Source: Dysidea avara
Lineage: Eukaryota > Porifera > Demospongiae > Dictyoceratida > Dysideidae
Length of the DNA stretch: 64,000 nucleotides
NCBI RefSeq assembly: GCF_963678975.1
Contig: NC_089274.1
Coordinates: forward strand, 23,645,133-23,709,132
Reading direction: 5' to 3'
Shown piece by piece: positions 1-11,211 of this stretch. The notes beneath the pieces are model-generated. The model had not been told where the DNA came from and did no database searches. It worked only from the letters and a program-made list of their open reading frames with translations. Numbering within the stretch: position 1 is the stretch's first letter; every line of letters begins with the position of its first letter. The position numbers were made by a program, and so were the translations under genes.

Positions 1-2
1 AA

Positions 3-305
3 TACCCACTGACAATTGGTGGATTTACCAGCATCACTCTTACTGATCCATTCTCTACTATGGTACATAATGGCCAAAGGTTCACCACATATGATAATGA
101 CAATGATAAAATTCGTGGTAACTGTGCAGTACAGCGTGACAATGCCAAAGACAATGGAGGATGGTGGTACACTAACTGCTGGAACATCAATCTCAACCTT
201 CAATACAATCCTGGTGAATATGGATCCCTATACCTTAATCATAAATGGCACAACCCCAGGTGGATAGAAATGAAAATACGTCCTCTCAACTGTATACCTC
301 AGTGA
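3..305 (+). CDS. Fibrinogen-related domain protein, last exon (partial)
   Basis: An open frame runs from the window edge to TGA at 303-305 and encodes the C-terminal half of a fibrinogen C-terminal (FReD) domain. Visible hallmarks are HNGQRFTTYDNDND, the acidic calcium-site region, then a cysteine in RGNCA, the core GGWWYTNCW, and the closing NHKWHNPRWIEMKIRP. The two cysteines flanking the calcium site match the conserved disulphide of the family. FReD proteins (ficolins, tenascins, angiopoietins, FREPs) are secreted or extracellular lectin-like or matrix proteins. The protein stops about 11 residues after the WIEMKIRP strand, so FReD is its C-terminal domain. The N-terminal architecture lies outside the window, so the subfamily cannot be named. 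Confidence 0.85.
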   Translation, partial: YPLTIGGFTSITLTDPFSTMVHNGQRFTTYDNDNDKIRGNCAVQRDNAKDNGGWWYTNCWNINLNLQYNPGEYGSLYLNHKWHNPRWIEMKIRPLNCIPQ

Positions 306-1969
306 TACTTTACTAACTTGTTGTCCACTGATCACCTCACTATATAGTAGCTTTAGTGTGTCTCTGGACAATGTAGGACTTTAGTAGCTTATTGTGTGTT
401 AGTATTAGATATTTTGTACTTTATGCATTAATTGGTGTGGACAAGAATATATCGCTGCTAAGAACTCAACCATGTAATCATAAGGGATGGACCAAAATAT
501 TGCTCTATAATGTTACTGTAACACACAAACTTGCAAGATAATCTCCAGATTTTGTACAATGCGGACACATCCGTGTATGTATATTAATCAGAATGTGCAA
601 TTGAACTATCTGATGAATAATAATTTAAACTACTTAGATGTATATGCACATTGTTGTTGGGTTATCGTAATATAAGTGAGATATTTACAGCTTCATATAC
701 ACAGGAGATCAGTAATCACATTGGTGACATTTCAAGACAAACGCTCTTCACTACCGACATCATTAACAATTACAAAGTTGAGTTATCCAGTGTATTTTTC
801 ACTTTCTCCTACCCTTCATCTCTACCATTTCTCTTATTAAAATTTATATGCAACTCAGTTATCTGTTTTAGCATTCCCTTTTGGAGTCTGATATGTACTG
901 ATATAAGGGACTGCAAGCTCAGAAAATCAGACAAACACCCAGTAAAAATAATTCAGAATCAAATTCATTCACCATACAGAAGTGTTATATCCCTACTGTG
1001 CATTTCCATTGTGGTAGATAACACTTCTTCTGTGATTAATATTGTGCTTGTTTCAGTACTTTTTATTGATGTGCTATGGTCCCTACTCTAGTTGAAAATT
1101 CCAATTTTTTTGTGTACTTGTTTGTTAACTTTTTTGTAAAATAAAGTTATAATGACTGGTGAACCCACGCATACCGCATCAAGAGAAAAAATGGCACCTC
1201 GTGCCACAGCTGTCAATTATCATCTGGAAAGTGAAGTATCCATTACACTTCATCAGCTATGTGACCTGTAACCTTTACATATTCTTGATTGCAAAAGCCA
1301 CACTGCAGGAATATGCTTATTACACAAGCAGCTAGTTGCAAGCTACACAACACTGTAGTATAGGGGGGATACCTTATAATGAATCTGGGGCATGCCCCTA
1401 GGAAATTAGACTATTAGAGATTGGATCTGAGAGTGCATGGTTTCAGGCAGCAGGCTAAATGTGATTAGTTTATTAGAAATGAGGAAGGAATGCAGACAGA
1501 CAGACAGCTAGCTATATTTAGACAGTTGCTAAGAGTATCTATAAGGTGTAATTCTATAACCAGAGACCAATTGTTATCAATGATTGTACAGTGAGATCAA
1601 GATACCATAACATGCTAGCCACCCTACAACATGACAGTGTCATGATATTCTGATAGAATAGTCACTGCTTACAAGTATACCCATAACACAACAAGTTAAA
1701 TGATACTAGGGTCGATCATGTGTCATAACCCTATGATGTGCAATTATGTTACCAAGCATTGTGTCAGGTGTAAAGGGTTGTTTAACAGTCAGGCAAGCAA
1801 CATGTTGCACTGAACCTGTTGTGAAGCACTAAATTAGGAGGTGTCGATGTTGAACTAGTTCAACCTTTCTTTGAGACCACATGATGAGAGTGACGATACG
1901 TGACCAACCTCTTCTGAATACTAGTTATTATATACATGTTGAACATATAATAATAAAATAGTTCATGCA
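306..1969. other. Intergenic region with repeat remnants
   Basis: No convincing gene is visible. A 146-codon frame at 651-1091 has no recognisable domain. The segment around 1090-1210 resembles sequence near 49863-49950, which suggests a dispersed repeat. The segment at about 1833-1920 resembles 32760-32850 (both contain GAGGTGTCG near a GTTGAAC and a later GTGACCAACCTC). A variant of the dispersed CTAATAGAGCAGTCAC motif lies at about 1647-1668. POLD2 and the fibrinogen-related gene converge here, so both 3' UTRs should lie in this stretch. Confidence 0.5.
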
Positions 1970-4900
1970 CTAATCCATGTCATCATCATTATCATCTTGA
2001 TAGAGGTCCATGTAGTTGATGACCTCTTCTGACTCTGCAGCCATAGGAGTGTCCCCTGTATCCATGGAGTGTGGTACACTTAGGGACGTCACTAGTGATG
2101 TTCGGAATTGCACCTCACTGCACTTTAAGGTATTCAGATTGATAAGAACACAACTTTGCGTTTGGTCAAAATCTGGGACAGTCAGTAGACAGGATTTCCT
2201 ACCATTACCATCTATTGGATGATATTAAAGTCCCTGTGACTACAGATAAATATTGTAAGGCTATACAAATTCAATAGTAGTTTTCCACCCACCACTAAAA
2301 AAGCAATGATTGTGGGTGAATTACTAGATAGCTGAATTAGACAGTTCATGTGTCTCAGCAACTCTGTTAGTTTGATCTAGTTAGTCAATAACTACATTTA
2401 ATAGCACAAAAATCATTAAATGGTAAGGTAAACAAAGTGAACACAAGAAAATGACAATTAAGTTTATATGACCAAAAAGTAGCTTTGCTCATATCAATAA
2501 TTACTGAGAGACAAATGTGCAAACATTGATATAGAATGTGAACGTTTAGATGAAACAAGGTCACGTAATCAATTTATAGTGACTTTGTGTGGTAAAATGT
2601 AAAAAATGATTAAGACATTCACTAAAATGGCTGATTTGTTCAGACTCACACATACGTACCTTCTATGATTTCATGTTGCATTGATTTTTGGTTAGCAGCA
2701 AAATAGATTTGTGGATAATCTGTAAGTATAAATGGGTCCTTATTTGTGTAGGGGAAACAACTGAGTGTGTCAGGAGTGGTAGGTGCCATATGTTTCCATA
2801 ACAACGTGTGTTTTAGTACATCCATTGGATTAGTGTATGATGAGAACCTCATTACATCATCAATATTTTGACCAGATGTTCCTAACAACCTGTAAGAAAA
2901 TAATTATTATGTTTTAAGAATCCTCCCTCATGATTCAGAAGAGGTAGGACCTGCATTACTAAAAGATATTTTATACGCATACATGTGCACACATCCTACC
3001 TCCTCTACCCATGGTCACACTTACAAAACTCCCCCCACCCTGGCCTGGTAGGGATTAGTGACACAGTTCAACATGGAGTAACGTGACGCCTGGGGGAACA
3101 TACAACGATGAAGTGGATGTTGTGGTAACATGTGGTTAGTTGGATCATGTGATCCTGCCATTAAATCTACTGGCAAACAACTCTAAAAGAGATAGAACAA
3201 ACAACTAGAAAGTTCAAAAACAGAAATAGAAAATAATTAACATGATCACCAAAGAGGCTGGACTTTCACCAATATCAAACTCATAACAATTAGACATCCT
3301 ATTATAAATAATAAGTCCCTGTGGCAAAATGGATTAGTGCATTGGACTTCTAATTCAAAGGTAGTAGGTTCAAGTCTGATCTTTTCCCTTTTGCAAACCA
3401 ATTAAATTAAACCTTGACAGATTTTCAATATTTAAAAGCACAAAACTGCACACTACCCACTTACTGCTAACTGTGCTAGTACAGTATCTAACTCCTTCAC
3501 TGCTTCGATGCTCTGAGCAGAATAATTCTTAGTCTGATACTTTTTCTGGAAAGAATAATAGTAGGTAGTCAAGAATGAACAATACGTAAAATGGTATACA
3601 GTGGAACTTGTATAATACACAACTTTCTAGTGCTTTTAATTAATTAAGTATCTGTATTAAATATAGGTAACTTCAATTCTTCAGTGTCCATATTATCAGG
3701 TTCATCTTTGTATATGCCCCAAATGCCACACATGCCAACAGTCATCCACAAATGCCATACATCCACCCTGAAGAGACATGATGTTTACCTTTGTATCATC
3801 ATTGGCAGTTGAAGACTTCACAGGATTATCGGTAATAGAGTTACCGGCAACTATCAGTCGGACGATGTTACTGCAGTGACCAGCAGCCCCACCCACACTA
3901 CCAGTGATGTAATCAATGAACAACTGCAAGCTCAGCTGATCACAGTGTGATGATCCAATATTGAGCCCTGACACTAGAGCAATGTACCTGTGAGCACATA
4001 CATATTGTACTTCATAGTAGCTTAATGTATTGCCTCCATTTTTTCTCTCAAACTATGTGAGGACTAATTATTACTCCATGCTACCAAGAGTTTATAATAA
4101 GAGGAGAGTATCGAACTTCGCTATACCCAGTGAAAAATGAGCCCGTAAAGTATTCCGGATATCACAGTAATTTTGCGTAAACTCACCAGTTGTTGATTGC
4201 TGAGAGTTAACACGTTTTGGGCGGCTTTGAGAATGTCCGCATGTGTCCGCTTTAAGTTTCAGGATGGATGAAACTCCTTCGAGACGAGTGTCCTTTGCTC
4301 GTCAAGGTGAAGAAACGACTGACGATGAAGTTCTAATTGATGACCATCGTCATGGTATGTGTAGCAGTGGTGGGTCAGAGCGTACCGTTAGAATAGAAGT
4401 CGGCGATGAAGGTATAAGTGAAGAAACTGATAGTAACAACGTGGAGCTGGGTTCGCCAAGGTGCAATATTATCGATAAAGCAAAGATTGAATCATTTCAC
4501 AACGAAGTTTGTGAGTTGGGAGTTGATAGGTTTCCAGAACTGTGCTTTTCACCAGTCCAGGATATTTCAGGTAATTCTATGTTAGTGATAACACAGCGTA
4601 CTGTGATGCTTCATCCACCGTTTGGCTATACATCACGAATCCAAGTGACAATTACAGGTTTTGAATATGAGGTGCATGTACTGATGAAGAAATGGGAATC
4701 TGGTGTATTTCAATCAGTTTTCGATGTCCAAGAACTGTGTGAGAAATTTTGTAGAGATCCTTGTTACAAGTTTTGTCCTGGTATAGATCCACTGCACTAC
4801 AAACAACATTACTATGGAGAAATGCGCTTTGATATTTTAAGCGTTAGACAAACCAAGGAGCCATTTGCCTGTGTTGACTCATTCAATTGCAAATTGTGGT

Positions 4901-7900
4901 TTAAATTGGCCAGTAATGCTACCAGCAATGAGAAAAGCTCTAGTGAGGTGCAGTGCTCTGCCTGTAAGAGACTTGTGACTGATTTAAATTGTCAAAGGCG
5001 TCGCACCTTACAAGAGAGCCCCAGTAGAAAGCTGAAAAGACAGTCGTCGTCATCACGTGCCAGACTATCCTACATGTCTCCTGCTAGTCAACAAAGGAGA
5101 AAGTCAAATGCACAAAGTGAGAGATCAAACATGATAAGGAAGTTGGAAAAGTACAATGAATCTGATGTAACATTGAATGATGAACAACATGAAGAGATGT
5201 GTACTCTTGTAGAAAGGATTGGTAATGGTGATTTAGATGAGATTTTTCTTGAAGGGAGTGAGCATGGTGTGGGTGACCTTATGAAGGAGATCTGGTATAC
5301 AGACAGTAAACGTCAGCAACAGCAGTTTCTGCATGACCAATCCAAGAATGGTAATTTCTATATTATTCTGTTGCACTGTTAATTATTCTGCTCTGTTTTT
5401 TCTTCAGCTACGGGTGCTCGCGGCAACAGATGGAGTATGATTACCATCAGAATTGGTAAGCCACTGCAGGATTCAATAGGTTATATAGACTGTTCTTGTA
5501 TGCAGTAAATAAATAATAAATTATGCATGCAAGGAAGGTTGGTGGCAGAAATTAGGAATTTGATAAACTCAAATTTACAAAAATTTTTTTTGTTATTTTG
5601 TAGCCTTGGCAGTATATACCAGAAGCAGTGCAGCTTACGATGCACTGAAAGGATTTGGGATCTTGCAACTGCCATCAAAGGCCACATTGCAGGCTTATAC
5701 TGGAGCATTCATGCATGAGCCAGGAGCAAGGAGTGAGTGTATTGAAACTCAAGTTGCCCGTTATGTCCTTTTTAAAGAGCAATGCAGAGAAACTGGTAGA
5801 CAAGAACCGAGATCAGATGGTGCGCTTATATTTGACGAAGTAAAGGTAGCATGCCAGCTGATGTGGAATTCCCGCAGTCACCAGTTGATGGGTCTTGCAA
5901 TGACCCACAAAGAGTTGCCTTCCCTTAATGATATTTATCGACTGCTGAAGGAACCTGAAGCTGTGCAGCAAACATCCTACATTTTACAATTTCTTTGGCG
6001 TGACCTGACTAGTGAATTTGACATTGTTGGGCCCTATTTCACTAGCCCATCAACAGTGGACAACAAATTTGTTATGGCATGCGTCATGGAGACAATCTAC
6101 CTGTTCCAATTTCACGAACTTAAAACTAGTTTATTAGTTTGTGATGGTGCATCTCCAAATGTTTCAGTCATCAAAAGAAACCATGGACATGCTGGAGTGT
6201 ACTCAGTAACAGAAGGTGAAGACGACATTTTTAAAGTAGAGCCATGGATGGTGAACCCATGGAACCCGCCACATCGAATATTTTGGCTGATCTGTCCATC
6301 ACATCAGGTAAGCTATTGTATTGCCTAATGGTAATAATTATTTGATATTTTTTAGCTGAAGAACATGATTAATGCCTTGTTCTCTTCAAAGACAAGTGGC
6401 ACAAAACATTTTCAACGTGTCGGTAAACCTAAGTTTGGATGGGATACTATTGATGACTTATATAAGCGAGAAATTGGTCGAGCTCAACTCAACTGTGCAA
6501 GGATGGTACCAAGGCTGAAGGAAACACGTTGTCTTCGAGATGCATGGACAAAATTGAATGTGCTACCAGCGAAGATAATGCAGGTAAGTTATGGTGTTAT
6601 TTTTTGATTGTAGAATGTACAGTGGTATTTTATTAGCAAGAACAAGTGTTGGGAGAGCTGCATTGGTATTTACATCAAGACAACACTACACCAGAGGAAT
6701 CAGCGAAAACTTCAGAAACACTTAAATACTTGGAAGCTTGTCATCATTTATTCGAGTGCGGCTTTCTTAGCCATGAAAGGGTCCAAAGCCTAAACTGTGA
6801 TGTCATAAAGAACATTAATAAAGGTTACCACTATTTTTCTGGGTGGCTCACTGATCTCCTTGAGCATGGTATGTGATCTACAGTATGTCAAACTACAACA
6901 TGAATGTATATACTTACATCAACAGATCCACAGTTTCCACATACCAGCAACACACAGAAGGAGTTTCTATCTTGGCAAAGTATGCGAATAGGGTGGCATT
7001 GTGTACACTGTTGTTAATTATGTTTCTTTTGTTTATGTAGCGTGGGACCTTTTACGGATAGATGTTTACAGTTTTAATGCTTTTGTGAAATGGTTCTTAG
7101 AGACATATCCAACGTATTTCATCTCCCCACTCCGTATATCTGGTTCTGCTGTTGAGAGTCTATTCAGCCAGTATAAATATAGTGCTGGAGGGAAGTTGGA
7201 TGCAGTTAATTATGTAACGTCGAGGTGTTCCCATTTGGTAAAACAGTGTACTACCAGTCATCAGGCAGGAAAAGGTTATAGGGACCAATCTATTGGTACA
7301 TTGGAACTACCATTAATAAAACACAAGTATGGAAAGAAAGAACAACAACAATAACAAGTGTTTCTTACTAATGTATGTATTAAACATAATCAAGAATTTA
7401 AGTACCTAATTTAGTGCTTAATTTTGTATGCTGAGTTAATAAGGTGCTCCTCAGGTTGACATCTACAGTTGACGCTAGTCCCTTCTTAGTAGCTAATTGT
7501 TGTTTCGTAGATGAGATGAACTCCTGGATTCTGGTATTGCATAGTTTCCTTGTAAATTCTTCACAGATGCCCTCAACGGTTCCTTCACTGAAGACATCAA
7601 GATTTGGTATCTTCTGTGATAACGCATTTTTGAATGATTGTTCAATGTTACGGTCAGCTTTGATAGTGTCATGAGCAACCTGAGTTAAAAAAACAACATA
7701 TAACATTGTTGTGTATTCATGTGGTGGCTTTCCTTAGTATGCTTGAATGTAGTACAATTTACCTTGATCAATTCATCTCCATGTTCATTTAGCCCCTTCA
7801 AGTTGACCACTTCTTTTAGAATACTATCAACTTCACGGAGGTACAGTATGAAGACTGGGTCAGGAAAATACATAAATCCTCTGTCACGATACTGTAAGTA

Positions 7901-10556
7901 CCCAGGAATGCAAGATTTATCCTTAACGTTCATGGCTTGCAAAATAGTGATCTTCTGAGAAAGACTATCTTTGCAGTTATCTGAGCAGTACTTGATATCT
8001 TTATACAAACCATGTAGCATGCTACAAAGTGTTGCTCCCCCAAAGCGGTAATAAACGCCATCATCATCTGCTTCTATTGTAATGGTTTCAGGCTGCAGAA
8101 ACTTCTGCTGAAACTGAGCAACATGATCCAGTAAAAAATGATAGACTGTAGATGATATGGTCATCATAACTTTGTTACAGCGTGGAACAGGAACACCATT
8201 AGCTTTTGAAAACCCCAACCATGTGTTTCTAAGTGCACTTACTTCATGTCCCGACAATTCATGATAATCAATATCTTGTAAAGAATGCTCTTCACTGAGA
8301 AGAAAAACGCTGCAATATTTAAACCAGTCAATTTGGAATTGTAAGTAAGCATCCTGTTGTTTCTTGCTGGAGACATACATTGCTGCAAAGTAACGCTGGT
8401 GATGAATCATCAAACCGTGCAGCGGCTGTTCGGATGAGCACACAACTTCTGTAAACTCTATCAACAACATATTACCTTCAAAAGTTGCTTTTAACTTGGC
8501 AACAATTTCACAGCGTAGAATCTTGTCATCGATTTTCTGTAGTGATTGCAACAAGCTATCTCTGTCAGATTTTTTCATCGCCTTTGTTTTGCTCTTCTTG
8601 GTCTTCTTCCTTTCGACAACAGTTTGTTTGTCATACATTGGTGTTACTGTCTTCGTCTTCTTCGCTGCGCGCTGTTTAGAACAACCAGTTGCCCCATTCC
8701 CGTCACTTGACTCGGTACCCTGAGTTTTTGTAAGCCTTCGTTGTTTTTTTGCTGGTGAAGCTGTTCGTGACTGCTGCTGCTCTTTGTCGTGAGCTTTCCT
8801 GCCTTTCCCGGTACCTCTTCCTCGACCTCGTCCACCACCACGTGCCATTTTGTACACAAGATTATGGGCGCGCGTAAAAGGAGCACGCCCGGTATCTTTC
8901 ACGCGGCGCAAGTAATTAGTCAGCAATCAACAGTCGGTAGCATGGCATTTGATCGAGGCCATAGGACTTTACGGGCTCATTTTTCACTGGGTATAGCGAA
9001 GTTCGATACTCTCCTCTTATTATAAACTCTTGATGCTGCATTATGAACAATGTTAGCATGTTTCTAAAATAATACAGTTGGATAGAAGCAAGACACAACT
9101 AGATAGAGTTTTCAAGACATAACTGCAGAAATACCATCTGCAGACCTGTCCAGTGTATCTACCAGCTGGCATGATAATGGTACACATCAAATAAGCACTG
9201 TAATCAATGTCTGCCAATCTGTCTGTGTATTGTCCCTAGTGCATTAAATTAGACCCTGTTATTCACTAACTACTTATCTATCACACATTTATTTCATTGT
9301 CCAAAGCTGCTCTTCCACAATAAAACAAACTATCCCACTAATAGACATTACACACTATACCTGTCTTGACTATCAGTTAATTCACTAGCACTACCTTTAT
9401 CCACCAGATCAAAGGAAGGTTGATCTCCAGCAAAGCAATACTCTTCAACTTTAAATTGTCCATCATCATTAATGTGACCCAGTAATGCTATGGTAACCCC
9501 GGTAACCAGGTCAACCACAGGGATGTTTCCAGTGAGGTTAATTCTGTGTGTTTTATCCTCCAATACAAGTGTGTCTGTCTGACAAATGTACTTCTTTCTT
9601 GGAGGTAATGGTATCAAGTGATGCTGTAAACAATGTATACATTTATTAGGTAAAAAAGCTGTTACCTGGCTGTATAAAGCCACTCGAATTGAGACTGTAG
9701 TTTCCCATCCTTCACCCGCATCACATCTGGCCTACATCTGGGCACCCACATTACGTGTTAATATTGTCCAAAACCACTTCCTGTGTATAATGGTTCTAGC
9801 TAGGGTTAGCTTACCAGTTTCATGACCTCTCAAGTTAAAGATATTCTAATAGAGCAGTCACTCCTTTTAATGTAATAAGCCTCCCTCTTGCACTGAATAT
9901 TGAAAACATCTGGATGGGAAACTGCTTAGAGTGGCCAAAAAGTATCATTTGTAAAATAAAAGTGCTATCTGAATTTGGTAATTTTTACGAATCTAATAAA
10001 ATATGGTAAACAACAAAAGATTGGCAAGACTTAAGTTTGGCGAATTTACCATGCAGCGGCTAATATGGAACTTTATACTGAATAGCTGATTGGTGAATAA
10101 AGTTTGGTGAATTTCCTCGATTCGCCAAACTTTTGTTGCTTACGGTAGTTGGATATGGTTACTGTACTCCACCTCACCTGTTGACTGACCTCCTTCAAGA
10201 TGGATGGCTTCAATTCCATCACCTTGAACAGTGTTCCAATAATACAACACTTCACTACATCTTTGAGGTCCTTCAATTCGCTGATACATGCTATTTTCAC
10301 CCCGCCCCCTGAAAGATATTACAACTCACGTGACTATGGCGCGAAAACTCCATTTGCAGTACTTACCCCACTTGCGTTTGGCCGCAGTGCAAAGCGATTC
10401 GTGCATATTCTTCAAACGCATGAAGTATATGTGACAGTACTGTGCCTTAAAATCTCTTTTCTTATCAGATTTAAAATCGTCCGACAAATTCTCGTAGTAG
10501 CAAGAAGCCCTCTCCACTTTCTGAGCATCGTAGCCGTTTCCAGTTTGCAGCGACAT
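1970..10556 (-). CDS. POLD2: DNA polymerase delta small subunit (p50)
   Basis: This is the regulatory B-subunit of DNA polymerase delta, which bridges the catalytic subunit to the other accessory subunits during lagging-strand synthesis and repair. Eight exons on the minus strand: 10556-10367, 10308-10178, 9623-9361, 3987-3789, 3545-3465, 3182-3025, 2889-2660 and 2211-1970. All have GT-AG borders and join in one frame (1494 nt, about 497 aa, against about 470 in human). Diagnostic stretches in order are [18 protein letters not shown], the OB-fold part ([34 protein letters not shown]), then the inactive phosphoesterase fold ([58 protein letters not shown]). The tail is very acidic (DDNDDDMD). 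Intron 3 (3988-9360) contains a complete DNA transposon, and the reading frame across it is intact, so splicing presumably removes it. Confidence 0.95.
3315..3388 (+). pseudogene. tRNA-Arg(UCU)-derived pseudogene or SINE head
   Basis: The sequence follows the tRNA-Arg(UCU) pattern: TGTGGC..AATGGAT in the D-arm region, an anticodon arm TTGGA-CTTCTAA-TTCAA with anticodon TCT, and a B-box-like GGTTCAAGTCT. The T-stem and acceptor stem do not pair well and the 3' end runs into a T-rich stretch, so it is probably a decayed tRNA copy or the head of a tRNA-derived SINE. It lies in a POLD2 intron, antisense to that gene. Confidence 0.65.
4085..4151 (+). repeat. Left terminal inverted repeat, 67 bp
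   Basis: Identical over 67 bp to the reverse complement of 8966-9032. After position 4151 the two ends diverge at once. Confidence 0.95.
4243..7354 (+). CDS. P-like transposase (DDE/RNase H fold), intact
   Basis: Seven exons join in frame: 4243-5350, 5408-5455, 5604-6307, 6356-6583, 6637-6868, 6926-6979 and 7041-7354. They encode about 895 aa, or 888 if the second ATG at 4264 is used. The N-terminal third has an acidic segment, a cysteine-rich part and a possible zinc motif [13 protein letters not shown] (C238, C241, C250), which may bind DNA. Then come [19 protein letters not shown], and likely catalytic acids: D463 in FDEVKV, D566 in CDGASPN, and a candidate glutamate E830 in SAVESLFSQ. 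The order and setting recall P-element/THAP9 transposases, where a late acidic residue sits near an ALENFF-type motif. No THAP domain is visible. The product presumably recognises the 67-bp ends and catalyses cut-and-paste transposition. The exon-intron structure is from splice signals and frame continuity only. Confidence 0.8.
7398..8848 (-). CDS. Transposon-encoded protein of unknown function
   Basis: Two exons, 8848-7763 and 7679-7398, join in phase 0 and give about 455 aa. An upstream in-frame ATG at 8926 would add 26 residues. I chose the ATG at 8848 because it begins the RG-rich start [12 protein letters not shown]. The first ~115 residues are very basic (RG repeats, [13 protein letters not shown]), typical of nucleic-acid binding or nuclear targeting. 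The rest is a globular region with [56 protein letters not shown] and the tail [13 protein letters not shown] recognise no known domain. It lies tail-to-tail with the transposase gene inside the same inverted repeats, so it is part of the element; an accessory DNA-binding or transposition-assisting role is inference. Confidence 0.75.
8966..9032 (-). repeat. Right terminal inverted repeat, 67 bp
   Basis: Reverse complement is identical to 4085-4151. The upstream region of the minus-strand transposon gene (5' of 8848) lies between it and the ORF. Confidence 0.95.
10002..10146. mobile_element. Foldback MITE-like element
   Basis: The left arm begins TATGGTAAACAACAAAAGAT and the right arm, reverse-complemented, begins TACCGTAAGCAACAAAAGTT. 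Both continue into a GTTTGGCGAAT core. About 145 bp, no coding capacity, in the intron between POLD2 exons 2 and 3. Confidence 0.6.
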
Positions 10557-10661
10557 GATGGATTTAACTCTACTAATGCTTTATTTAGCTATTTCGAATT
10601 TGGTACAAAATACTTGGTGTGCTTTAGATAGAGAATTAATTGTATTTTAATATTTTCGTAC
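10557..10661. promoter_or_regulatory. Shared POLD2/MLST8 bidirectional promoter region
   Basis: Only 105 bp separate the two divergent ATGs (POLD2 at 10556, MLST8 at 10662), so both core promoters must lie here or overlap the first exons. No clear TATA box is visible; the stretch is AT-rich with TTTAATATTTTCG. Co-regulation is inference from the spacing. Confidence 0.55.
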
Positions 10662-11128
10662 ATGTCTGGAGATATCATTTTCGTAACAGGCGGCTACGAC
10701 CACACGATCAGGTTTTGGCACGCGCACGATGGAGTGTGCTACCGATCCGCACAACATGCAGACTCCGTGAGTTTGTAATGACCAGTTATGTTGCTTTCAA
10801 GTAGCTCAACTGTAGATTTATAAACCCCAGTTACCTGGGGTTTCAACATTGTTCAGTCTCGTGACGCAATACTGTTCCAACATCTATTCACGTAGTGTAC
10901 AGCACATTTTGAGTCTACAGTAGTTTTGTACATGCTGGTATGCACCATTAAGTTTTGCTTTATTATTTGTGTAGCAAGTGAATTCGTTAGCCATCACTCC
11001 TGACAAGAAATATGTTGCTGTGGCAGGTAAAGTGTATGTGTGGGTACTGTATACAATTGGGTGAATAAGTATAATGTGTGCCCACGAAATAAATGCATAT
11101 GATAGCATGAGATGCAATGCACAAACAC

Positions 11129-11211
<83 letters not shown>

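Larger units (their letters stand above)
4085..9032. mobile_element. Two-gene P-like DNA transposon
   Basis: A 4948-bp element inside POLD2 intron 3. It is bounded by 67-bp terminal inverted repeats (4085-4151 and 8966-9032) that are identical over their full length and start CAAGAGTTTATAATAAGAGG. The flanks read ATGCTAC (4078-4084) and ATGCTGC (9033-9039), a likely 7-bp target duplication with one mismatch. Between the repeats are two convergent genes with no frame breaks: a seven-exon transposase-like gene (+) and a two-exon gene of unknown function (-). Their stop codons are about 45 bp apart. Perfect repeats and intact frames point to recent insertion. The RNase H-like motifs suggest the P-element/THAP9 group, but no THAP domain is present, so the superfamily call is tentative. 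Confidence 0.9.

Noticed and set aside
651..1091. 146-codon hydrophobic ORF
   Set aside because: No domain, no splice context, and the end overlaps a dispersed repeat. Probably chance.
4085..9032. Element as KDZ, hAT or Mutator type
   Set aside because: No Kyakuja/Dileera/Zisupton-type signature, no hAT C-terminal dimerisation motif, and the target duplication is not 9 bp. The P-like reading fits the motif order better but is not proven.
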